Shown here: piece by piece, positions 7,562 to 13,080 of the stretch
Layout: the number at the start of each line of letters is the position of its first letter
How positions within the stretch are numbered: position 1 is the stretch's first letter
Assembly: GCA_023431205.1 (NCBI GenBank)
Contig: JAEYXQ010000106.1
Span: forward strand, 1-15,999
Source of the DNA: Pseudomonadota bacterium
GTDB lineage: Bacteria > Pseudomonadota > Alphaproteobacteria > Rhizobiales > Devosiaceae
Direction of reading: 5' to 3'
Length of the DNA stretch: 15,999 nucleotides
The notes under the pieces: generated by a model
The model's input: the letters and a program-made list of their open reading frames with translations, nothing else
What the model was told of the DNA's origin: nothing
The model's database searches: none
Made by a program: the position numbers and the translations under genes

Positions 7562-7670
7562 TTTACAGGATTTACATTCCTGTACCTGCCGCTTGACTGC
7601 GGCTTTACAGCTTTGCCGCTGCTTATGTCGGTATTTGTTGCATCCCGAGCGTTGATGTCAAATCTTTACA
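7562..7670. promoter_or_regulatory. TTTACA/TGTAAA repeats in the regulator-aceA intergenic region
   Basis: TTTACA occurs four times in the same orientation at 7562-7567, 7571-7576, 7604-7609 and 7665-7670; the first two are 9 bases apart start to start. On the minus strand these read TGTAAA, and the pair TGTAAATCCTGTAAA abuts the regulator's ribosome binding site. ScfR/RamB-type regulators bind short direct or inverted repeats (TTTGCAAA-like), so a TTTACA variant is a reasonable operator guess. Binding is inferred, not shown. Confidence 0.45.
7632..7661 (-). promoter_or_regulatory. Possible promoter of the ScfR-type regulator
   Basis: Reading the minus strand, a perfect TTGACA (7661-7656) is followed 18 bases later by CAAATA (7637-7632), a weak -10. 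Transcription would start near 7625 and the leader would contain three of the TGTAAA copies, with the fourth lying just upstream of the -35. That layout would suit autorepression. The -10 is poor, so the call is tentative. Confidence 0.3.
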
Positions 7671-7694
7671 TCCGCGCATTCGAGGAGACCTGAG

Positions 7695-7922
7695 ATGACT
7701 ATCGGCAGCCCGACCCGCGAGGAATATGTCACCATCATCGCCGCCACGGCGGGCGCCGCCATGGCGCAGTTCAAGGCCCGGGGGCTTGATGCCGAGGGCT
7801 ACGCCATTGCCGGTCCCATCGGCCGGCACCGCTTTGCCCTGGTGGCCGAAGGCGGCACGGAGGAGCTGTTCTCCGGCTCGGATCTTGTCGCCGCCACCTT
7901 CAGCCGCCGCGTCACCGGCTAA
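7695..7922 (+). CDS. Small hypothetical protein upstream of aceA
   Basis: A 75-residue protein of unknown function. The sequence is mostly predicted helix then strand: TREEYVTIIAATAGAAMAQF (7-26), a Gly/Ala-rich middle, then RHRFALVAEGG and a C-terminal helix. No signal peptide or clear membrane segment is seen; the hydrophobic stretch at 13-24 is short. It has a good GAGGAG ribosome binding site 8 bases before the ATG, lies directly after the repeat-rich promoter region, and is followed 76 bases later by aceA, so it is probably the first gene of the aceA transcript. A hairpin CCCGC-tgcg-GCGGG (7954-7967) lies between the two. Confidence 0.65.
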   Translation: MTIGSPTREEYVTIIAATAGAAMAQFKARGLDAEGYAIAGPIGRHRFALVAEGGTEELFSGSDLVAATFSRRVTG

Positions 7923-7998
7923 CCCCACCCCAAGCCACCGTCACCATCTGCCACCCGCTGCGGCGGGACCGGCGAAGCCATGCCCAAAGGAGGACAGC

Positions 7999-9294
7999 AT
8001 GCTCGACAAGCCCCAGGACCCCGAAACCTTCCCCACTCCCGACTATGCCCCGGATCGCTGGAAGAACATCTCGCGCACCTACACGCCCGCCGAGGTGCGC
8101 CGGCTCGCCGGCTCACTGCCGATCCGCCACACATTGGCCGAGAACGGTGCCCGCCGGCTTTGGGAACTGCTCCACACCGAAGATTTCGTCCCCACCCTCG
8201 GCACCTTCACCGGCAACCAGGCCGTGCAGCAGGTGAAAGCCGGCCTCAAGGCCATCTACCTCTCCGGCTGGCAGGTGGCAGCCGATGCCAACTCCTCCGG
8301 CAACATGTATCCGGATCAGTCGCTCTATCCGGTCGACAGCGTTCCCGCCGTGGTCAAGCGCATCAACAAGGCGTTGCAGCGGGCCGACCAGATCCAGCAG
8401 ATGGAAAAGGCCGATGGCCTCTCCACCACCGACATCGACTATTTCGTGCCCATCATCGCCGATGCCGAGGCCGGCTTCGGCGGCGCCCTCAACGTCTATG
8501 AGCTGATGAAGGCGATGATCGAAGCCGGCGCCGCCGCCGTCCACTTCGAGGATCAGCTCGCCAGCGAAAAGAAGTGTGGTCACCTCGGCGGCAAGGTGCT
8601 GGTGCCGACCGGGCAGTTCATCCGCACCCTCAACGCTGCCCGTCTGGCCGCCGATGTGATGGGCGTTCCCACCCTGATCATGGCTCGCACCGATGCCGAG
8701 GCGGCCCGGCTGATCACCTCCGATATTGACGAGGCCGACCGCCCGTTCATCACCGGCGAGCGCACCGCCGAAGGCTTCTACCGCCTCAAGGGCGGGCTCG
8801 AGGCCGCCATCGCCCGCGGCGTCGCCTACGCTCCCTATGCCGATCTCATCTGGTGCGAGACCTCCAAGCCGGATCTCGAGGAGGCCAGGCGCTTCGCCGA
8901 GGGCGTGCGCAAGCACCACCCCGACCAGATGCTGGCATACAACTGCTCCCCCAGCTTCAACTGGGCCAGGCACATGGACGAGGCCGCCATGGCCCGCTTC
9001 CAGCGCGAGATCGCCGCGATGGGCTACAAGTACCAGTTCATCACCCTGGCGGGCTTCCACAATCTCAGCCTCACCACCTTCGAGCTGGCGCGCGCCTACA
9101 AGGCTGAGGGCATGGCCGCCTATTCACGGCTGCAGCAGGCCGAGTTCGCCGCCGAGGCGCATGGCTTCTCCGCCACCCGACACCAGCGCGAGGTCGGCAC
9201 CAGCTATTTCGATGCAGTCGCGATGACCATCAGCCAGGGCAGCAGCGCCACTACCGCAATGGCTGAATCCACCGAGGCGGCGCAGTTCCACTGA
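7999..9294 (+). CDS. aceA: Isocitrate lyase
   Basis: A 431-residue enzyme that cleaves isocitrate to glyoxylate and succinate, the first step of the glyoxylate shunt used on acetate and fatty acids. The catalytic signature KKCGH is at 191-195 (Cys193 the catalytic base). Other conserved stretches are FVPIIADAEAGFGG (149-162), VHFEDQLASEKK (181-192), LIMARTDAEAA and LAYNCSPSFNW. Length matches the short bacterial form (E. coli 434). The start at 7999 is backed by AAAGGAGG and the usual N-terminal length; upstream in-frame starts run through the small gene. Malate synthase is not in this window. Regulation by the divergent ScfR-type protein is likely. Confidence 0.97.
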   Translation: MLDKPQDPETFPTPDYAPDRWKNISRTYTPAEVRRLAGSLPIRHTLAENGARRLWELLHTEDFVPTLGTFTGNQAVQQVKAGLKAIYLSGWQVAADANSSGNMYPDQSLYPVDSVPAVVKRINKALQRADQIQQMEKADGLSTTDIDYFVPIIADAEAGFGGALNVYELMKAMIEAGAAAVHFEDQLASEKKCGHLGGKVLVPTGQFIRTLNAARLAADVMGVPTLIMARTDAEAARLITSDIDEADRPFITGERTAEGFYRLKGGLEAAIARGVAYAPYADLIWCETSKPDLEEARRFAEGVRKHHPDQMLAYNCSPSFNWARHMDEAAMARFQREIAAMGYKYQFITLAGFHNLSLTTFELARAYKAEGMAAYSRLQQAEFAAEAHGFSATRHQREVGTSYFDAVAMTISQGSSATTAMAESTEAAQFH

Positions 9295-9302
9295 CCCTCC
9301 GG

Positions 9303-9326
9303 CCGGCGGCGCTCAGGCGCTGCCGG
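9303..9326 (+). terminator. Hairpin between convergent aceA and the cold-shock gene
   Basis: CCGGC-G-GCGC (9303-9312), loop TCAG, GCGC-T-GCCGG (9317-9326) forms a 10-bp stem with one G-T wobble, 8 bases after the aceA stop. It overlaps the last codons of the minus-strand gene. There is no T-run, so termination may need Rho or the hairpin may only stabilise the mRNA end. Confidence 0.45.
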
Positions 9327-9960
9327 TCAGATCCCGCAGCAGCGGCTCGAACCAGCCGAGCGCCAACGCCAGGAGGCCCAGCGTGTGCAGCAGCGCGATG
9401 GCCCAGGTGGTGGCGACGAAGCGCGGCTTGATCGTCTTGTGGCGGTAGAGCTCCTGCGCCACCAGCCCGCCGATAATGCCGAAACTCAGATCGACGCTGT
9501 GCAGATTGGTCTCGCTCACCCGCCACCGTCCCTGCAGCGCGTAGAGCTTGTCGAAGCGATAGAGCAGCGCCGACGCGACGCCCATGGCGATATAGGCGAC
9601 TGCAAGGCCCACGCCGGCATGGCCCCAGGTAACGGCGAGAATGATCAGCAGCGTCATCATCGTCGCCGCCGCCGTGCGCAGCCCCAGCAGGCGATTGCTG
9701 TCCGGCTCGACGGGAGCGAGTGGGATCTTCGGCTTGGGCGGAGGGGCGGCTGCCGGCGGCGTCACGATGCTGATCTCGACTGCAGAGGGCCGGCCCTTCC
9801 GCCCCTCGGTGACGGCAAAGTTCAACCGATCGCCCAGCCGAGGCCGCGCACCGTCGGTCATCTTGGAGACGTGGACGTAATAGTCGCGACCGGCCTCGTC
9901 TCGCACGAAGCCATAGCCGCCCTTGTTGTTCCACTGGACGAGTTCGCCCGTCTTGCGCAT
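9313..9960 (-). CDS. Cold-shock domain / DUF1294 membrane protein
   Basis: A 215-residue protein: cold-shock domain at about 1-65 with RNP-like motifs KGGYGFV (13-19) and YYVHVS, a proline-rich linker (TPPAAAPPPKPKIPLAP), then three or four hydrophobic segments (AATMMTLLIILAVTW, VGLAVAYIAMGVASALL, and two near the end) forming DUF1294, with the FDKLYALQGRWRVSE loop. It should bind single-stranded nucleic acid from the inner membrane; the role of this fusion is not known. I prefer the ATG at 9960 (MRKTGELVQWN, where cold-shock domains usually begin); an in-frame ATG at 9981 adds seven residues but has no well placed ribosome binding site. Confidence 0.8.
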   Translation of the reverse strand: MRKTGELVQWNNKGGYGFVRDEAGRDYYVHVSKMTDGARPRLGDRLNFAVTEGRKGRPSAVEISIVTPPAAAPPPKPKIPLAPVEPDSNRLLGLRTAAATMMTLLIILAVTWGHAGVGLAVAYIAMGVASALLYRFDKLYALQGRWRVSETNLHSVDLSFGIIGGLVAQELYRHKTIKPRFVATTWAIALLHTLGLLALALGWFEPLLRDLTGSA

Positions 9961-10045
9961 TGCACTCAGCCTGGTGGCCATGGCCCCGGTTCTACGGCGA
10001 GCCCCTTAACCACGCATTAGCGGAGCCCTGCCGGTGAGTGCAATG
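9958..10045 (-). promoter_or_regulatory. Inverted repeat that could hide the cold-shock gene start codon
   Basis: CATTGCACTCA (9958-9968) and TGAGTGCAATG (10035-10045) are perfect 11-bp reverse complements, extended by CC and GG pairs with single bulges. In a minus-strand transcript, the left arm contains the preferred ATG (9960-9958) and the AGG ribosome binding site just upstream of it. Pairing would therefore block initiation. Whether the transcript begins upstream of 10045 is unknown. Confidence 0.45.
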
Positions 10046-10047
10046 TT

Positions 10048-10968
10048 TCAGGCGCCGCCGAAGTTCAGGCGATAGCTGAGGGCTTCGGCGATATGAGGGC
10101 GCGCCACCTTGTCGGCGCCGGCAAGGTCGGCCAGCGTCCGGGCCACCTTGAGCACCCGATGGTACGCGCGGGCTGACAGGTTGAAGCGCTCTGCTGCCTG
10201 CAGCAAAAGCGTCTGGCTCTCCCGGTCCGGATCGACCACCTTCTCGATCATCGTGGCGCTCGCCGCAGCGTTGGTGAACACGCCGTCAGCCCCCGCATCG
10301 GCATAGCGCTGGCGTTGCCGTTCCCGGGCCGCAGCCACCCGCCGTGCCACCTCGGCCGAGCTTTCCGCTGCTCCAGCGGGCCCGATCATGTCCGCTGCGG
10401 TTACGGCCGGCACATCGATCCGGATGTCGATGCGATCAAGAAACGGACCCGAGACACGCGACTGGTACTCGGCGGCACACGCGGCCCCGCGACGGCAAGT
10501 GTGACCGGGCGTGCCGGCCATGCCGCACTTGCACGGGTTCATGGCGGCAACCAGTTGCACCCGGCTGGGATAGGTGACGCGGCTGTTCGCCCGCGCAATC
10601 ACGGTCTCCCCACTCTCCAGCGGCTGGCGCAGCGAGTCGAGCACGCTCGGAGCGAACTCGGGCAACTCATCAAGGAACAGGACGCCGTTATGGGCAAGGC
10701 TCACCTCGCCGGGTCGCACCTTGAGGCCGCCGCCCACCAAAGCCGCCATCGAGGCGGAATGATGCGGCGCCCGGAACGGACGGCGGTCCGAGATCGCGCC
10801 ACCGGCGAGTTCGCCGGAGATCGACTGGATCATCGAGATATCGAGCAGTTCGCGCGGATTGAGCGGCGGCAGGATCGATGGCAGCCGCTGCGCCAGCATC
10901 GACTTGCCGGCACCGGGCGGACCCACCATCAGCAGGTTGTGGATACGATTGGTCCAACGCTTCCGCCA
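10048..10968 (-). pseudogene. yifB: yifB/comM remnant (Mg-chelatase-like AAA+ ATPase), 5' end lost
   Basis: The open frame encodes the C-terminal 306 residues or so of a YifB/ComM family ATPase that is normally about 500 long. It shows Walker A (VGPPGAGKS), Walker B (GVLFLDELPEF), NPCKCG, the cysteine-bearing loop and the C-terminal MCM-like region ending HIAEALSYRLNFGG. Family sequence continues upstream only to HNLL; before it come codons for TNRI and then a TAA at 10971-10969, instead of the usual Gly-Gly and about 200 N-terminal residues. Without these the protein should be inactive. The family acts as a DNA helicase aiding recombination in natural transformation. The missing part may lie beyond the island, outside the window. 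Confidence 0.85.
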
Positions 10969-11030
10969 TTATTGGTAGAGCCAATTGGGAAGGCGGTGCC
11001 GTAGGATTGCCTTAGGGAGGCTTTGTGGGG

Positions 11031-11081
11031 GGCGATTTGTTCCGACGCTGGCGCCGACTAGCTACCAGTAGCGGAATCGCC
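11031..11081. promoter_or_regulatory. Large imperfect hairpin upstream of the DUF3800 gene
   Basis: GGCGATT (11031-11037) is the reverse complement of AATCGCC (11075-11081). Inside, CCG/CGG pairs after a 4-base bulge and a small GCTA-ccag-TAGC hairpin nests within. The structure ends 31 bases before the DUF3800 ATG, so it could be an operator, an element-end structure or an mRNA leader. The rest of 10972-11112 contains no recognisable gene. Confidence 0.35.
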
Positions 11082-11112
11082 GATACTGTCGTTCAGCCTA
11101 AGTGAGTGTCCT

Positions 11113-11808
11113 ATGAGTATCGCCATCTACTGCGACGAATCCTGCCATCTCGAACACGATGAAAGCAACGTCATGGGATTCGGCGCTGTATGGACCAGCC
11201 GCGCAAGCGTACAGTTGTTGAACACCCAGCTTAGAGACATAAAGCGTCGTCACCGTGCGGCTGGTGAGCTTAAGTGGACCAAGGTGTCCAAGGCCAAGCT
11301 CGACTTCTATCAAGAGGTGGTTGATTGGTTTTTCGACAACGAGGCACTCCACTTTCGATCCTTAGTCGTTCCGAATAAGGGAGCCTTGAACCACGAGAAG
11401 TTTAACCAAGGAAGCCATGACGACTTCTACTACAAGATGTATTTTTCTCTGTTGAACAAAATACTGTCTCCTGCCGATCAAAACGAAATATATCTGGACA
11501 TAAAAGACACGAGGAGCCGGCTCAAGGTTCAAAAACTCCGGGATGTACTTTGCAATGACAGGTACGATTTCACCGGCGAGATGATATCTCGCATCCAGCA
11601 TGCGCGATCTCACGAGCTAGAACTTATGCAACTGGCCGACTTGTTGCTAGGTGCTCTGGTTTATAAACATCGAGGTCTGGACGGCAGCTACGCAAAACAG
11701 CAAATCGTACAGCGCATCGAGTCTAGGGCAGGGAAGTCTATTCTGACGTCGAGCCCTTTATCGTCGCAGAAATTTAATATCTTTGTCTGGCGTGCGCAGG
11801 GTGCTTGA
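11113..11808 (+). CDS. DUF3800 domain protein (RNase H-like fold)
   Basis: A 231-residue protein. YCDES at 6-10, ELKWTK at 52-57, YLDIKDT at 127-133 and the C-terminal MQLADLLLGAL at 172-182 match DUF3800. Asp8, Glu52, Asp129 and Asp176 give a four-acid set like that of RNase H-fold nucleases, so a metal-dependent nuclease role is plausible but unproven. DUF3800 genes are often found in phages, mobile elements and defence-gene neighbourhoods. Codon use is AT-richer than the backbone (AAA, TTT and ATA codons), a sign of transfer. Its TGA overlaps the next ATG (TGATG), so the two genes are translationally coupled. The ribosome binding site is weak. Confidence 0.8.
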   Translation: MSIAIYCDESCHLEHDESNVMGFGAVWTSRASVQLLNTQLRDIKRRHRAAGELKWTKVSKAKLDFYQEVVDWFFDNEALHFRSLVVPNKGALNHEKFNQGSHDDFYYKMYFSLLNKILSPADQNEIYLDIKDTRSRLKVQKLRDVLCNDRYDFTGEMISRIQHARSHELELMQLADLLLGALVYKHRGLDGSYAKQQIVQRIESRAGKSILTSSPLSSQKFNIFVWRAQGA

Positions 11809-12281
11809 TGGCAGACGAGATCGAACTGCCGCCAGTAATAGATGTTAACGGCGAGTGGGAGGCGGTATGTGAACGGCTCTATGTACACTTCGAGAATGTT
11901 TTCAAAGCTCGGCCTCGACTACTCGTTCGTGGCAAACTGCTTGTGCATGATAGTCGTATTATCGATAGCGATCGCGAGGAGGGGTTCTGGCATGTCGTGA
12001 CGAAGGGGAAAGGCGAGGACCGGCTATTCGACCCAAATAGAGCCCGCCGAATTTGCTGGATTTCCCGTATGCTGGACGGCACTGCACCTGGGCTCAGTTG
12101 CTGGGCTTACCAGGAAGGCAACGGTGTGACGAGGCTATATTACTGGCTAGAAGCTGAGCAATATGTGTTGATCTTGGCGGAGAAGCCGAGAGTCGTTTCC
12201 CTGGTCACCGCTTTCCACGCCACTGAACGTTGGACCGTCGAAGACCTTTTAAGGAAGCGAGCTGCCGGTCAGCCGATCTAA
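11808..12281 (+). CDS. Putative BECR-fold (RelE/barnase/EndoU-like) nuclease
   Basis: A 157-residue protein. The order GFWHVVTKG (59-67), DPNRARRICWI (75-85), RLYYWLEAEQYVLILAEK (109-126) and SLVTAFHATE (131-140), then a basic helix, resembles phage and plasmid proteins annotated as barnase-EndoU-ColicinE5/D-RelE-like (PBECR) nucleases. From that family His62, Thr134 and His137 with nearby Arg/Lys would be candidate active residues; this is inference from pattern memory. The start is ATG 11808, sharing its A with the upstream TGA; a TTG one codon earlier is less likely. Together with DUF3800 it looks like one two-gene cassette. It could also be an unrelated hypothetical protein. Confidence 0.6.
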   Translation: MADEIELPPVIDVNGEWEAVCERLYVHFENVFKARPRLLVRGKLLVHDSRIIDSDREEGFWHVVTKGKGEDRLFDPNRARRICWISRMLDGTAPGLSCWAYQEGNGVTRLYYWLEAEQYVLILAEKPRVVSLVTAFHATERWTVEDLLRKRAAGQPI

Positions 12282-12286
12282 CGGCA

Positions 12287-12318
12287 AAAGCCGCCCACTA
12301 CGAGAGTTGGACGGCTTT
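12287..12318 (+). terminator. Hairpin after the DUF3800/BECR-like pair
   Basis: AAAGCCG (12287-12293) pairs with CGGCTTT (12312-12318) around an 18-base loop, starting 6 bases after the stop codon. The stem ends in TTT but no longer T-run follows, so it is a weak terminator candidate. The rest of the 180-base gap to the recombinase holds no gene I can support. Confidence 0.4.
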
Positions 12319-12424
12319 CGAGCTCCTTCTGCCCTTGGCAGATGAACGCGTGCAACATAGTCAGCAACTACTAAACCGTCAAGTTCGCTATCAGTTGCTC
12401 CTAGCCCCCGTTATAGAGTTGTTG

Positions 12425-12442
12425 CGTTGCGGGATCGTATCC
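12425..12442. repeat. Inverted partner of the sequence at the yifB break
   Basis: Read on the minus strand, 12442-12425 is GGATACGAT-cccg-CAACGC. At 10941-10960 the plus strand reads GGATACGAT-tggtc-CAACGC. So 15 bases match in inverted orientation with a spacer differing by one base. The two copies enclose the DUF3800/BECR-like pair, and the left copy starts at the point where yifB homology stops. No direct target duplication is visible outside the copies (left flank ends TTGT, right flank begins AGGC). Confidence 0.5.
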
Positions 12443-12462
12443 AGGCTACCTCGCGCCTGATG

Positions 12463-13053
12463 CTAAGCCTGAGGTGCCTTGTCTGCCCGAGCGCTCAAGA
12501 AACGGTAAACGCTCGATCTGCTGATACCGAGCGCCCGGGCAATCTCCGTTGGCTTGGTGCCGCCAGTAGCAAGTTCCACCACCTTGGCAGCGTGGCGTTG
12601 GGCGGTTTTCTGTCTTCCAGCATAACGGCCTTCCCGCTTCGCCCTGGCGATACCTTCTCTCTGCCGTTCCAGCATGATCTCTCTCTCGAACTGCGCCACG
12701 GCACCCAGCAAGTTCAGCATCAACTGCCCCACGGGGGTTGAAGTGTCGATGTTAGGATTAAGGATGCGGAGGGTGACACCCTTGTTCTTCAACTGTTCGG
12801 CTATGGTCACCAAACCGGAGACGGAGCGGGCGAGTCGGTCCAGTTTCGTGACAACGAAGCTATCGCCGTCGCGGGCGTAGAGCATGGCGGCGTCAAGCTG
12901 GGCACGCTCGGCAAGGCTGCTCACCTGTTCCATGAACAGCCGGTCGACGCCGGCGGCCTTGAGTTCGGCGACCTGAGCCTCAAGACCGGCTATCTGGTCG
13001 ACGGTAGAGGTGCGAGCGTATCCAATGCGCTGGCCGATGGTGGTGTTGGTCAT
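12463..13053 (-). CDS. Small serine recombinase (resolvase/invertase family)
   Basis: A 196-residue protein with the catalytic N-terminal domain: GYARTSTVDQ (11-20, Ser16 the nucleophile, Arg14 beside it), VVTKLDRLARS (67-77, Arg73 and Arg76), QFEREIMLERQREGIARAK forming the long E helix, and a C-terminal helix-turn-helix at about 160-190 (KPTEIARALGISRSSVYRFL). It should cut and rejoin DNA through a 5'-phosphoserine link at short dyad sites. Members resolve transposon or plasmid dimers or invert segments; the sequence alone does not choose. An AGGA lies before the ATG, and the gene starts 27 bases after the rep stop, so the two are probably cotranscribed. Confidence 0.92.
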   Translation of the reverse strand: MTNTTIGQRIGYARTSTVDQIAGLEAQVAELKAAGVDRLFMEQVSSLAERAQLDAAMLYARDGDSFVVTKLDRLARSVSGLVTIAEQLKNKGVTLRILNPNIDTSTPVGQLMLNLLGAVAQFEREIMLERQREGIARAKREGRYAGRQKTAQRHAAKVVELATGGTKPTEIARALGISRSSVYRFLSARADKAPQA

Positions 13054-13080
13054 GAACGTGTCCTGGGTTCCGATACAGGT

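Noticed and set aside
6200..7693. Plus-strand open frame of 497 codons opposite the ScfR-type regulator
   Set aside because: Antisense shadow; the minus-strand protein has clear HTH and DUF2083 domains and a strong ribosome binding site.
8113..9060. Minus-strand open frame of 315 codons opposite aceA
   Set aside because: Shadow of a strongly conserved enzyme; repetitive Gly/Val/Asp composition and no family features.
10941..12442. Simple insertion sequence made of the inverted repeats and the two genes
   Set aside because: No transposase lies inside, no target-site duplication flanks the repeats, and the right flank does not return to yifB.
12230..12460. 76-codon plus-strand frame after the BECR-like gene
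   Set aside because: It starts inside the preceding gene, covers the terminator hairpin and the inverted repeat, and shows no family features.
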